Positions 11,788-23,430 of a stretch of 64,000 bases of DNA are shown one piece after another (within the stretch, counting starts at the first letter, position 1; every line of letters begins with the position of its first letter). The stretch covers positions 61,720,738 to 61,784,737 of the forward strand of contig NC_083587.1 in NCBI RefSeq assembly GCF_027579695.1, given 5' to 3'. Both the position numbers and the translations under genes were made by a program. The notes under the pieces are model-generated. The model saw only the letters and a program-made list of their open reading frames with translations, did not search any database and had not been told where the DNA came from. The DNA is from Neoarius graeffei. Its lineage: Eukaryota; Chordata; Actinopteri; Siluriformes; Ariidae.

Positions 11788-11890
11788 CAGCAGAAGAATC
11801 ACGAGGGATATGTTGGCTTCGCCAGCCTCCCCAACCAAGTCTACAGGAAGTCTGTGAAACGGGGCTTCGAGTTCACATTAATGGTTGTAG
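11788..11890 (+). CDS. septin7: Septin 7 coding exon 2
   Basis: Encodes [20 protein letters not shown] and on to TLMVV, the conserved septin 7 N-terminal segment including the polybasic KSVKRG that binds phosphoinositides in septins. The acceptor lies after a long T/C tract. Two CAG triplets follow it directly, so the acceptor could be used at 11787 or 11790 (a NAGNAG-type site), adding or dropping one Gln. The donor is GTAAGAG at 11891. The exon starts in phase 0 and ends in phase 1, splitting the first Gly of the P-loop. There is no ATG in frame before Met-32, so the start must lie upstream. Confidence 0.93.
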
Positions 11891-13489
11891 GTAAGAGAAG
11901 AGTCACTTTCTGCGTGTGGATTCTAACCTCAGGGCTCCTGCGCTGGTCTCTCGCCGTACTCGGGCATATTTCAGTGATGTGCTTGTTAAGTGTATGTGCG
12001 AGCAGTTTGAATTTCCTGTCTGGCGTTGAATGATGGCCAGCTGGGTGACTGTCTTCTTGACATTTCGTTGCAAACAGTGTCAGGGTAAAACCACACAGGA
12101 AGCCAGGGTTGAAAGGCAGTGATTTCACATCCTGTCTGTTTTTAAAAAAAGAAAAAAAAATGCTTGTTCAAAATGGAGACTTTTTTCCCCTCTTCTTTCC
12201 ACCCAGAGTAGAATCGTAAGACACCTCAGAAACGGCTGAGTTTACACAGAATGACGCAGCAAACCAAAAATATCCGCCCCCCCCTTTTCTCCCCTCAATA
12301 TGCCCAGTTTTGTTGCACCTCTGCCCGTTATAGCATCAGATTCCTGTTGTTGGCTCAAAGAAACACAGCCTGAATGATTCTTCTGCATCCGGGCTTGCTT
12401 TTCTGCTCATCATGTTTGTACAGAGTGGTTATTTGAGTTATCCTGTTCGATCAAACCACTCTAGTCTTTCTCCTCCGAGCTCCTACAGTGCAGGCCTGAT
12501 GCTCAGTAGATGCTTTTTGTTTGTTTTTTGCACCGTTCTGAATTTCTTTGATGCTCTAACCAGCTTTTTATTCAAGCTGAATGAAGGCAGTCTCCCCCCC
12601 CACCCCCCCTTCCTGCAGCAAATCGTCCCACCTCTCTTATTTGCAAAAAGACATTTTTTTCTTTTCTTTTCTTGGGCAGCGTACACAGAGCTGCTTGATG
12701 AAAAGTTTGTGTTCAGCACATTTCCTTCATTCCTTCCTCGTACTGTCATCATCCCGAGCTCGAGTCCGGAGAACGAAACATCTGGGATTTAAAACGCATT
12801 AAACAACAACGGGCAACTTTAATTGTTAACACTAAATAAAACAGCCTGTTAAATATCAGTGTTAAAATGTTCCTGATGTTACAGCTGTTACGATTAGTGC
12901 TTGTTTGTTTGTTTTATACAGATTTTTTTTTCTTTTTTCAAAAGACACGTGTTGCAAAACGGGTGGGGGGGAATCACCAGGCACAGATTACACTACATAG
13001 ACAAGCAGGTAAAGGGTTGAGTAAGGACGTGTACAAAGCGTTAAAAAATAAAACCTTTGAAATTTTCGATTGAAGTTTAATTAAATCATATACTGAGAAA
13101 ATGAAGTTAGGTTTAAATTAGATTTCATTCAATTGAATGGAATTTCAGACTCTGTTGCAGTAAAAAAGGAGTGTAAAATCTAAAGCATGGCCCTGCTAAC
13201 ATGGGGAGTATCAGAAGATCGTGTCGGTGAAGGTTCTCAGTCATCCAGGTCATCGTAAACCAGGGTTGGTTAAAAAGGCAACTGGACTTGCTTGAAATTC
13301 TTAGACGTTTCACCTCTCATCCGAAAGGCTGCTTCAGTTCTGTGACTAGTGGGGAGTTCCAGGTGTTTATGCTCTAGTGCAGTGTTTCTCAAACTTTTTC
13401 AGACCAAGGACCACTTTGTCCCAAAAAAAAAAAATGTCAGGGACCACCTGTCAACACCCCCGCCCCACACAACACAGACCATACAGAGA

Positions 13490-14672
13490 CAGAGCCTAAT
13501 CTAGGGCGCGTGATACGTGATAATGCGCGTTTTTTATCTGTCTGTCGCACATCCACTTTTTGGGCGCAAGAGTGATATCGCGTATCTATTCATTTTGTCG
13601 CGCATTTATAAGTAGAGAGCGTGTAGTCGCGTTTTACTGAATCTTGTGCGTATCAATTTGTCAGCACCTGCTAGCAAGCACTGCGGTAAATATAGCGTTG
13701 TTTACACACCAATCGGAAAGGACCGAAGTATTCCGGATGGTTTATTTAGCGGGTAAAACAGTTTTCTGAACTATTATATCCAATCGTTGGCGACGTCGAC
13801 AAACTACCTTCCGCCTTACTTCCGTGTAGACGTTCAAGAGAAGCAGCATGTGCACAGTGTTGCCAGATTGGGCGGTTTTAAGTGCATTTTGGCGGGTTTT
13901 GAACATATTTAGGCTGGAAAACGTCAGCAGTATCTGGCAACATTGCATGATGTGCGAGTCAGTGTTTATGTAGGCTTAAATTCTGTTACTGAAAGTGTGT
14001 TATGTTTACAGTGAAGGACTGTGCGCACTTTATTATTTTTTTTACTTAATACAAGAAATTAATGGATGCCAACATTTTTGCCAAAATGGTATTTTATTTT
14101 CCATTGTTTAGGCAGCTTCAGCATCATACTGTGAGATTCTGAGCCATTTATTTTATTAGTTTATAATTATTGTTTAATTTAGTCTTCAGGAGAGACTGCC
14201 TGCACACAGTACTAGTATTAGTTTTTTTTCTTACATGAAAGCTGAGGCATTTATATTATATTTTAAGGTAACTTCATGTTGTGCTGTGAGGTTCTCTGCA
14301 CTTTAACTTTTGAACCAACAGGTGCATTTGGATAAGTAAAGCCTATTTTTCTGCATTTTTGTAGTCCTGGTAATCTTACACTTTCTACATGATTGCTAGT
14401 TTTTTTTTTTTTTTTAGTAATTTGTTTAATTTTTCTTGTTGAAAGTTCAACTTAGTATTATGTTAATGATATTCTAAAAGTAAAGATTAATAAAACTGCT
14501 CTGTTTATAGATATACTCTTGAAAATATCTACCAATGTATTACTTATTTTTCTGTCCCCACTAACTGGAACAAATGAGGGATATTTTTACCCATGTTAAT
14601 ATTTTCTGTCCCCTGTTTCTACAACTAGTGAGGGATCGGTCCCCTGTTTTCAAATTCCTAGATTAGGCTCTG
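13490..14672. mobile_element. DNA transposon nested in the hAT element
   Basis: Inverted termini CAGAGCCTAATCTAGG (13490) and CCTAGATTAGGCTCTG (14672) are perfect over 16 bp. The flanks share AGAGA, suggesting a 5-bp duplication, or an 8-bp one that has decayed. Its interior, 13790-14470, is repeated in inverted orientation at 18520-19235. Confidence 0.75.
13851..13947. mobile_element. Small hAT MITE, copy A
   Basis: Termini CAGTGTTGCCAGAT and TATCTGGCAACATTG enclose about 95 bp. The same MITE occurs at 19074-19205 in a related host repeat but at a different position. Confidence 0.7.
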
Positions 14673-14867
14673 AGAGATGTGCACTGTTAGGTGTTTTTAA
14701 TTGAAAAAATTATGGTTAACTAAATACATTAAAGGCCTATCCATTCCATATCCTCTGTGGCAAAAGTATGGAGGTTTAAAACTCAGCAAACAGTTAATCA
14801 GAACATTTCATATCAATAGTTCAAAATTAGGAGGAACATGAATGAACTGAAATGAACAAAAGTTTTA

Positions 14868-15549
14868 CACTACGTTCACACTGCAGGCTGAAGTGACTCA
14901 AATCCGATTTTTTCGCCCATATGTGACCTGTATCCGATCTTTTGACAATATGAACGACACAGATCCGATTTTTTCAAATCCGACCCAGGCCGTTTGGATA
15001 TGTGGTCCTAATTCCGATTCCTATCCGATCTTTTCATATGCGACTTCAGTCTGAACCGCCAGGTCGCATTCATCTGACTTACACGTCATCAACAAGCCAC
15101 AAACGTCACTATTCTGCGCTGAAGTAGGCGGCGGGTCTCTCAAAAAAAGTTACAAAAACATGGCGCATGACGCGTTCCTTTGAACGGAGGTTGCAGTCAC
15201 TACCCCGCAGAACGCCTGAGCCAAAACCCTTTCCCTCTTCCTTCTCAACCTCCTCCTTAACATCAGGCTATTGTGCATGTTCTGGCTCCGTCGCAACAAC
15301 AACTGCATCATCGCCAGGTACTCCATGCTGGCTACTGTCATACACAGGAAACTTTAGGTTACTTCCGTAAACACTGGCCATGCTCACTGCGTGTGACGTC
15401 GTCGTATCCCGCAATGCGTATGTGGAACACTTTTAGGTCGCTTTTCGTTCATACTGAGGATCACATACAAGTCGCATATATTTGTTAATGTGAACGACCT
15501 CACAAAAAAATCGGATTTGAGCATTAAGCCTTGCAGTGTGAACGTAGCG
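14868..15549. mobile_element. PIF/Harbinger-type element, 682 bp, nested in the hAT element
   Basis: Termini CACTACGTTCACACTGCAGG and TTGCAGTGTGAACGTAGCG are flanked by TTA at 14865-14867 and 15550-15552, the 3-bp target of this superfamily. Subterminal AATCCGATTTTTT motifs recur at both ends. A minus-strand frame at 15341-15150 with an Arg-rich stretch (LRRRLRRKRERVL) may be a trace of a transposase N-terminus. Confidence 0.85.
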
Positions 15550-15625
15550 TTAGATTTAACAGATTACACTTGCTTGTCTTCTGCTCGAAACTGACTCTTT
15601 TTTTTTTTTTTTTTTTTTTTTTTTC

Positions 15626-16042
15626 TTAATGGGAGGAGTGGTGCTGATGCATACTAAGCATCAGTGATTTAATATCTGGTTCCAAGCTGGACAGCTTTAA
15701 TCTGAGATTGGGGGCCACATTGACTTGGTTTCGCTTTTTAGTTTTCGACCCAACCAGTGCTGAGAACCGAACCTCGCATCTGTATGTGGATGAAAATGGC
15801 AGGAGTGTTTTTAATGCAGACTCAGCAAGTTTGGGGTGTTCTGGCTGCACATGAACCCAGAAATCTGTTAGTGATTTTTCCCTAAATGCCATCTTTAGGG
15901 AGCCATCCGCTGCAATGTCCACTAGGCTGTCAACCTCTCTTGCAGATAATGCAGAACTGACACGTTCGATGTGGGTTTTGTCTCCAAATGGATTTCTGAT
16001 CCACTCCAAGTCCGTGTCTAATTCCGGAAAGTATCGTTCCAA
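15626..16042 (-). pseudogene. hAT transposase C-terminus (ZBED5/FAM200-like)
   Basis: A 138-residue frame carries DFWVHVQPEHPKLAESALKT followed by LLPFSSTYRCEVRFSALVGS and KTKKRNQVNVAPNLRLKLSS. This is the dimerisation and final catalytic region of hAT transposases of the type domesticated as ZBED5, FAM200 and SCAND3. The upstream DDE residues and the BED finger are absent. The usual Gly in the CExGFSAL motif is Arg. Confidence 0.85.
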
Positions 16043-17439
16043 TTGCGAGTGAAGGCCACGCAGGTGTTCTTTGAAAGCAGTGATTGTGTCTGTGTCCAGG
16101 ACCTCATCGGCTGTAAATTAAAAAAATCGCCACGAGCTAGTTAGGATTAGCCTATTGTATGTTCAGAATTTTCGTTTGCTTGTTTTCAGGTCTGTTTGCC
16201 TGTAAGGCAGAGATTTGTGAGGTGACTGTTGCCTAGAGACGGGAGGCGGAATAAGAGCACGTGCACACTACAAGTTTTATGTGGTGCAAATTCAGATGCA
16301 GAACGCTTTTTAAATAATAATAATGATGAAATTACAGGCCCGTTTGATTGCCGTTAAAAACAAGATTGGATAAATTTAACTTTCTAATAATGTTACAAAG
16401 CATACGCTAGCTTATCTTGAAAACGCTGACTACATTTGTAGATCACCTCGCGGACCACTTGAGGTCTCTCGCGGACCACCAGTGGTCTGCGGACCACACT
16501 TTGCGAAACACTGCTCTAAGCAACCGTAAGGAGGGTCATTGAGTCATCCTGTAGGTTGTTGAGGTCACTGGGGGCCGGGTGTGAACGGTGTTGGCAGCCT
16601 CGAGGGTCGTTAGGGTGATCTGTGGGTCACTGGCGCTCTCTGCCATCACGCGAGTCATCGGAGTCAGCCGAGTCCTGGTGCGGACGTGTTTTCTGGGAAG
16701 TGTGCCAAGGACTGCATTGCAGGTGGCTGATAAGTGGTGTCTCAGACCACCGCGTCTGTTCAGTGATGGTCGTTCCAGGTTGACAAAGATGGCTTCTTTT
16801 ACTCCTCTTTCAAGCCACCGGTTTTCTCTGGCGTACATTTTAGTCTTGAAACGAGTGTCCTTTTGTTATTAGGTTGAAGATGAACTGCAGAGTCCTGGCC
16901 TGAGGAACTGGCTCTCCTGTGATGAGCCATGCGCTTGTAAAGCGGTTGTTTCGTTTCCCTAATGTACAGGTCCGTGCATTCCTCACTGCACCGAATTGTG
17001 TATGCTACCTTGTCCTGTTTGGGTCTTCTGTCCTTAGGGTGGACCAGTTTCTGGGTCTGAAGTGTACAGGGATGTTGTGTTTTGTCGAAGATCCTCCTGA
17101 GTTTCTCAGGTAGTCCAGGAATTTAGGGAATGACAATGTTCTTGCATTTGTTGCGGTTTTCTTCCCTGTCCGTTATGTTTCTTTTTCTGGTCTTGACGAA
17201 AGCCCAGTTGGGATACCCGTGCTTCTGAAGTGCTTCCTTGATGTGTTTTTGCTCTTTCCCTTTTCCCTCTACCGTTGTAGGAATGTTCTGAGCCCCAATG
17301 ACCCCCAGTTTGTGTTCCAGTGGGTTGTGAGAATCAAACAGTAGGTACTGGTCTGTGTGTGTGGGTTTCTGGTAGACCTCGATACTGGGCTGCGAATAGT
17401 TGGAGACCCAACAATTACGATAAAATATGCGAATTAGCA

Positions 17440-17660
17440 GAGACTCAGATTGTTTTGCGGGTCAAGGGGCCCACAGGGCCCCTCCTGGGGAAAAAACAGG
17501 GGCCCATTTCTACAATGGGGGGCCCAGTGATTATCCTTCAGTTGAAGCGAACCTAGTGAGCGAAGTGAGCCCAATGAACAGCTGGGGCAGCCCAGGGGCT
17601 GTTTTTTTTTTTTTTCTTCTCAATTCTGTTTTTTTTTTTTTTTTTTGTATTAGAAGCCAT
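17440..17660. repeat. GGGCCC-rich unclassified repeat with T tracts
   Basis: Contains repeated GGGGCCCA and CAGGGGCCC motifs and ends in two long T runs (17600, 17630). No coding potential is visible. It may be the end of a non-autonomous element. Confidence 0.35.
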
Positions 17661-18289
17661 ATGAAGCAATGTAGATGACAAAAATCAATGCTTCAACCAA
17701 ATATATTGAGATATTGTTTAATCAGTGGCAGTATTTTGGAATTCAACCACAGGCCACTATACATCACATCTATATCATCTCCTCCTTGTAAATTATAATT
17801 TATTTTATTAAACTTTTCAGTTTGGTGTAGGTCTATAGTAGTAGTAGTTGTCACCAGTGGCAGTGGTGGTAGTAGTGGTTGCTGTTGTAGTAGTTGATGT
17901 TGCAGTAGTTGTTGTAAATCTAGTATGACTAATTACCTTGGGTATCAGGGGTATCAGTTTTTTCAGGTGAATGTACTCTCTTTCTGCCGAAGAATGACAA
18001 AATAGATGTATTTTTCTTTTTTTCTTATCCATGTTTTCTTGTCTCTTTCGAATATTCGTACATAGACCGTAAGACGCCACCTAGTGAAAGACTTGGATCA
18101 GGTTGTACTTGCTTGGGACGCTACAAACGGGGCGGCGTAAATACACGAACGGGTCCGACGTATATTCAATATGGCGGCGGTCAAAACAAATTCATCCGAT
18201 GCTGAAATCTGTTGAATATCCAGATAATTGTTGGAAGTTGCATATTTGTGCAAGATTTTCGATATTGAGACCATGAAGTCAAGTAATAC

Positions 18290-19235
18290 CAGTCCCCCCA
18301 GGATTTCGCAGGCCTTTTTTGTGATTGTTGCAGGCTAAAATGTCTGATGTTGCGGGGGGTTTTCCAAAAAATTGTGATGAAAGTTGCGGTGTTTTTAGGT
18401 TTTTGTTGCGATTACATTGCGGGAGGAAGTGAAAGTTGCGAGAAATTGTTGCGATTTTCTCTTTTTGTGATTAAAATTGAGTGATATGTTAAATGTTAAG
18501 TTATTACTGAAAAACTATTGATTAAAAAAAGACACTGAGAAATGGTCCTATAAACAACTTTACCAATATAAAAGATTACCAGGACTACAAAAATGCAGAA
18601 AAATAGGCTTTACTTATCCAAATGCACCTGTTGGTTCAAAAGTTAAAGTGCATAGAACCTCACAGCACAACATGAAGTTACCTTAAAATAGAATATAAAT
18701 ACCTCAGCTTTCATGTAAGGAAAAAAACACTTAATACTAGTACTGTGTGCAGGCAGTCTCTCCTGAAGACTAAATTAAACAATAATTATAAACTAATAAA
18801 ATAAATGGCTCAGGCTTCATAGAAGGGAAAAAAAACAAACAATTTGAACAGAATCTCACAGTATGATGCTGAAGCTGCCTAAACAATGGAAAATAAAATA
18901 CCATTTTGGCAAAAATGTTGGCATCCATTAATTTCTTGTATTAAGTAAAAAATAATGTAAAGTGCGCACAGTCCTTCACTGTAAACACAACACACTTTCA
19001 GTAACAGAGCTTAAGCCTACATAAACACTGACTCGCACGTGCTGCTTCTCTTAAACGGAAAGACGGAAGTAAGCAGTGTTGCCAGATACTGCTGACGTTT
19101 TCCAGCCCAAAATATGTTCAAAACCCGCCAAAATGCACTTGAGGACCCCCCCCCCCCCCCCCCCCCCCCCAAACTGGGCGGGAAACCGACCAATCTGGCA
19201 ACACTGGAAGTAAGGCGGAAGGTAGTTTGTCGAGA
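18290..19235 (-). mobile_element. Unclassified transposon copy, inverted relative to 13790-14470
   Basis: The 18520-19235 stretch is the reverse complement, with about 10 percent divergence by eye, of 13790-14470. Shared landmarks include TGGCATCCATTAATTTCTTG and GCAGGCAGTCTCTCCTGAAG. The left part (18290-18480) adds TTGCGGGG/TTGCGATT-rich sequence. Confidence 0.6.
19074..19205. mobile_element. Small hAT MITE, copy B, with perfect 8-bp duplication
   Basis: Termini CAGTGTTGCCAGAT and ATCTGGCAACACTG are flanked by GAAGTAAG on both sides. A run of about 24 C at 19147 has expanded inside it. Confidence 0.88.
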
Positions 19236-19239
19236 AGCA

Positions 19240-21413
19240 AATGGAGGCAGTACAAATGTTTTTAAGTTTATAAAGAAAAGACAGATTTGTTAACATTTTA
19301 TTAAAAATAAAAAACAAATTAGTAGATGGGGTATTTTACTCCAACCTTTACAATTATGGTTAAAATTGTTGGTTATTAAGAAAATGGAAAGTAAAATAAA
19401 ATAAAAAAAGGTACCCTATGGGTCCATGTGGCGACTGCTTGTAAATATAGTTTTCTGATCCCATGTCCATACAGTAAATACAGCATATATGCATATCAGT
19501 TACACTCGCCTCATCTCTTGCAAGCATCAGGGCTCGGAGTATTTTGGTCACCAATCTTGTTTACTGTGTTTTGTTCAGAATACAGTATTGTGAACTCGAT
19601 CTATTTTCAAAATCGTAAGAAAGCACTTGTTCATGAATTGTCTCCGAAGCATTATTTAGTACTAATGAGCCCATTTTGTTTCACAAGTGTCTAAAATAAA
19701 AAAATTAAAGTGAATAACAGAAGTTTGACCAATTAAACTTTTTTTTAGTTTTCACGGATGAGCTGATTTATTCCCACATGGGACTTTTGTAATTGCAAAC
19801 CGAGCGGATCGTTGTCTTCTCTGCCTTCTTGAGTTTTTGTTGAACGGCTGGAATTCTTGGCGTAAATATCTGCCAAAAAACCTTTCATTTGATCTTTCAG
19901 AAGGACCAAACAAAAGCTGTGATGATCAAAAGGTAAATTTTCTTAAAATAACCACTACTTACTTGGATCAGGAGCCTTGGCGAACCACAAGGTGAATTTC
20001 GTTCATCTTCCGATAGTATGAAGTTATAACGAGGTTTCTCTTATTTCGTTTCTGGTTCTGATCGGTTCCAAAGTTTATCTAGAAGTCGAACAGGTAATCG
20101 AACTCGATCAGGATAAGTGCTGATTTGGTTACGAAGTTTCGCTATTGTTCCACTCATTCATACAACACGATGACATCGCGGCTTCACCGCTCGTTCTTTT
20201 GATAACGCGAGATCGACTGTTCATAACGCGAGATCATGATTTGCTGTTCTGGTGATTGTAACGCTTGTGCGCAATTGTTGCGCTCATTCTTACTACACAA
20301 TGACCGAGTGGCTCCGCCTCTACGAGGCAGTAGCCACAAAGTGTTTATTTAATAAAAGGAATATTTTTAAGTTGGAAAAAGAATAGCCATCATGAATTAA
20401 ATTCGATAAGTCGTTACATGCCAGTTTTCCACATTTATGATGGCACACGTCAGCTTCAGTGTCAATTAAAAAGCTCTTGTCCCGCCCCTGGAGGCGTGTC
20501 GTCCTTCACTGCAGTAGCAGCTCCTTCGTAACAAACATGGATCGTTGGTGCATTTTTGGCTTTGTCTTCTCAAACACTTCTTCCATTTTCTAGCAGTCAC
20601 TTGTTCAAGAATAAGAGGTCTTTCTCAGACCAAACAAGATCATGTTTCTGTCTTTATACAGCGTCAGGTCAGTAAGGTTCTCGTAAATCTGTGCACTGTT
20701 CTCCATGTAGACCTCCTCGGACTCAAGATCACGTGATCTGAAATGGGTAAGCACAAATCCAAAACGGTGGTCGCGAATAGCTCTACTAGTGCGGCCAGTG
20801 ATGTAATTTGGACAGAAAAACTCGACAAAATGACAAGTGTTAACGATAATTAATCATCGCAAATCATCTTTGAAAGTGTGCTGAACGAAGGTTTCAGTGC
20901 TACAGCGCACACAACTGTAACAGTGTAAATTTGTTACTTCCTGAAGTCTTATCGCTCGGAAAAGAATGAAATGATGATGGGCTATCAGTTGAATTGTTAT
21001 TGCGGCTATAAGCTGTGTAGTAATGTATCATTTTGAGCTCTATCTCCGGCTTTGTAGTTCATGAATCCAGATAATCCATATAAACGCACAAGGCATGTCG
21101 GCGTTTGTTTACCCATTTCAAACCTCGTGACCGCAGCATTCCAGTGGAGCTGAGGTCGTCTGTTCAGCTGTCTTGCTAAGATGGTGTCGGATTAGTTTAG
21201 ATTCAGCAGGGTTGTGAGAGGCATCTTGAACACTATTGACTGTTTTTTAGAAGTCCATCAAGCATTTCAACATGACCACTTCCTGTTTCAGAAAGAAGTG
21301 CATCAGCATCGAGAATCAAGTCAGAGTTAAAGTCCTAATCGGATTGGATTAGTTTGTAAAAGGGAAGTCAGTAATTAAGTCCTCGGTGGTGATGCTCTTG
21401 CATCCGGACAGCA
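19240..21413. other. Septin 7 intron 2, unassigned part
   Basis: No gene, complete transposon or convincing terminal repeats were found. A CpG-containing stretch at 20460-20560 with ACATGGATCG and a short frame could be a promoter-like fragment, but nothing recognisable is encoded. Confidence 0.45.
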
Positions 21414-21705
21414 TTAAAGTGCATATTTTGGACCAATTTTTTTAAAATCTGAAAGTATGTCCCTTTACACACTCATCCAGAAGGGTAATTTTGCACAAGG
21501 CCATCTGTCTACAGCAGAAAAAATAAATAAATAAATAAAACGCGTCTGGAAAAATCCCAAGGGAGTCTGGAGCCAGATTCGTGACGTTGGCTGCGCGAGC
21601 TTTGCACGGTTTCAGTGCACAGCCTGTGTAGACCAAGCGCTCCCATTTCTCTCTCATTGTCCGGTCTTTTGGGAAACGATGAGTACTAATCCCATCAACA
21701 TTGGT

Positions 21706-22430
21706 CAGTGGTGTGCACAGACATTTTGGGGGGCAAGTGCTCTGGGGGGGAAAAAGGGCACTTTTTTGCGCATGTGGAACACCTTATTATAAAAGTCTGA
21801 GATTTTAACCCTCCTCTTGTGTTCGGGTCACCACTGACCCGTTTTAGTTTTTAAAGGTGTAAAACAACCACTTAATTTATTACATCAAGGCTTTTTGACT
21901 TTGCCAGGAATCTCTAGTTGTACAAAATAGAAAAAGAAATTTTTGTTTTCCTAAATCTGAAAATGGTCTAGCAAAAAATATGATACTTATGTGCAGTTGT
22001 TTCTGTATGCGACGGGCTACTTCACGACAAAATAATTACAGCTTGGGCTTAGAGGGCAAACAATACATTTTCACTCGATTCATGTGTTACCTGGCTGGTG
22101 GGGCAGGGGAAGAGCTGACTGCCCGATGTGTTGTCTGCGCTACGACAAGGCCGTGGCTTCCAGGACGCTATGCTGCTGCAACGTCGCATTGAATGCACTG
22201 CATGCTTGTTCACGTGACAGAGCAAGAGAGACAGAGGTCCGGTGTGTGTGCGGAGGGGGCACACATCGGGACATTATTTTCACACGCGCTTTTAATGCCG
22301 CGGCTTTTCTAAAAGATCATGTCGACATTGGCCTCAGTAAACTGAAAAAAAAAAATTCAAAAGGGCACTTTTTTGGGCAGAGGGGCAGGTGCTTGAGCAC
22401 CACCTCGTGTCTTATCTGTGCACGCCACTG
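21706..22430. mobile_element. hAT non-autonomous element inside the THAP exon
   Basis: Termini CAGTGGTGTGCACAGA and TCTGTGCACGCCACTG, flanked by ACATTGGT and AGATTGGT (7 of 8 match). It splits the THAP-coding exon of Kolobok copy 1 between the SNTN and ISTH segments. Confidence 0.87.
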
Positions 22431-22694
22431 AGATTGGTGTTGCTCCACCCTTCTACGATACATCTGTTAACCATTTTAATAATTACGCGATAACGTTGAA
22501 GAAATTTGCAGAAAACCGCCAGGTCGTTTTCTCATAAACAAACCAGCGCTGACGTAGGATTCAGGAGGAGGCGTCCCGCACGCGACGTCGCGAAAATCAG
22601 TGTTTCCCGGGAAATCCAAATGCCAAGTTTTTTTCAGAGGCGGACCACTTCGCCTCATATGGCTTGGTTTCAACTGAATTTTTCTGGTATTGCA

Positions 22695-23430
22695 GGGTTT
22701 TTTTTTTTCTAGAAAAATTTAGTATGAGGGCGCTCACCATGGCGAGGGAGCGAAGCGATGGGGGGCGGGGGGATGGTGCCGGTTGTCCCCCCCCCCCCCC
22801 CCCCCCCGCCATGCGAAGCCTTTGAAAAATTGAGGCTACAATGGGACATTCTGAGGCTATCTGAGAGGGAAATTGTAACAAATTGTCAACATTGAAAAAG
22901 AAAGAAGTAATCATCTTCTGCCCCGGACAGTCTTTGGCTTTCTTCCGTTTCGTGCCGCGGGATGACATCTTTAAATGCCCAAGTGTCAACAAAAACAACT
23001 CGCGAACTACTTCTGTCAAAAGCTCCCGCGCCGGTGGGTGAAAGGTCATTCAGTCTCGAGAAATCTCGCGCTACAAGTCAGCTGACCTTGTATGTAACCC
23101 ATGTCAAATCTCGCGAGAGCAACTGCGACAAGTAAACAACTAAACAACATGGCGCCTCAGTCTGGAAAACGCCAATTCGGATTGTTTTTGCACCGTCTGG
23201 CGGTGTATCTACTATGATTGGAATATTTTTGGAGTAATTATAACGTATTTGATGATCAGACACATTGTCACGTGGTGTTGCTGGGATGTTTTCACGGAGA
23301 AAAGATCGTTTTGAGAAAGATTGCATGCTGTGCAGTAGCATAAGTGCATGGCCTAAGTGTGACTTGGGGTTCAATCGGCATTTCGGTAAGAGGGCGCAGC
23401 GCCCCTGTTCCCCGGTTTAGACGAAAGCCT
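22695..23430 (-). mobile_element. hAT-like element with a finger-protein start, nested in Kolobok copy 1
   Basis: Flanked by GTATTGCA and GTATTGCG (22687-22694, 23431-23438), a near-perfect 8-bp duplication. Comparison with the second Kolobok copy confirms the insertion point. On the minus strand MSSRGTKRKKAKDCPGQKMI then TSFFF resembles the start of TTF/ZMYM-type hAT proteins. The frame then degrades. It contains a run of about 19 C at 22789. Confidence 0.7.

Larger units (their letters stand above)
13380..16513 (-). mobile_element. hAT element inserted in the Penelope-like copy
   Basis: Inverted termini CAGTGTTTCTCAAA and TTTGCGAAACACTG, with 8-bp flanks CTCTAGTG and CTCTAAGC that agree in the first five positions, so probably a decayed duplication. 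It encodes a transposase C-terminus on the minus strand (16042-15626). It carries two further insertions, at 13490-14672 and 14868-15549. Confidence 0.85.
13200..17400 (-). mobile_element. Penelope-like retroelement 3' region, split by a hAT insertion
   Basis: On the minus strand 17390-16536 reads, across frameshifts, as the C-terminal part of a Penelope-like polyprotein. The clearest stretch is RENRWLERGVKEAIFVNLER then PSLNRRGGLRHHLSATCNAV, the segment following the GIY-YIG endonuclease of these elements. The 3' flank resumes at 13379-13200 with the usual GACGTTTCACCTCTCATCCG and TTCTCAGTCATCCAGGTCAT sequences. Between the two parts lies a 3.1-kb hAT element. The copy is a pseudogene. Confidence 0.8.

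Noticed and set aside
12412..12802. Open frame of 126 codons in septin 7 intron 2
   Set aside because: Composition is T/C-rich with no domain, a poor start context and no splice signals around it.
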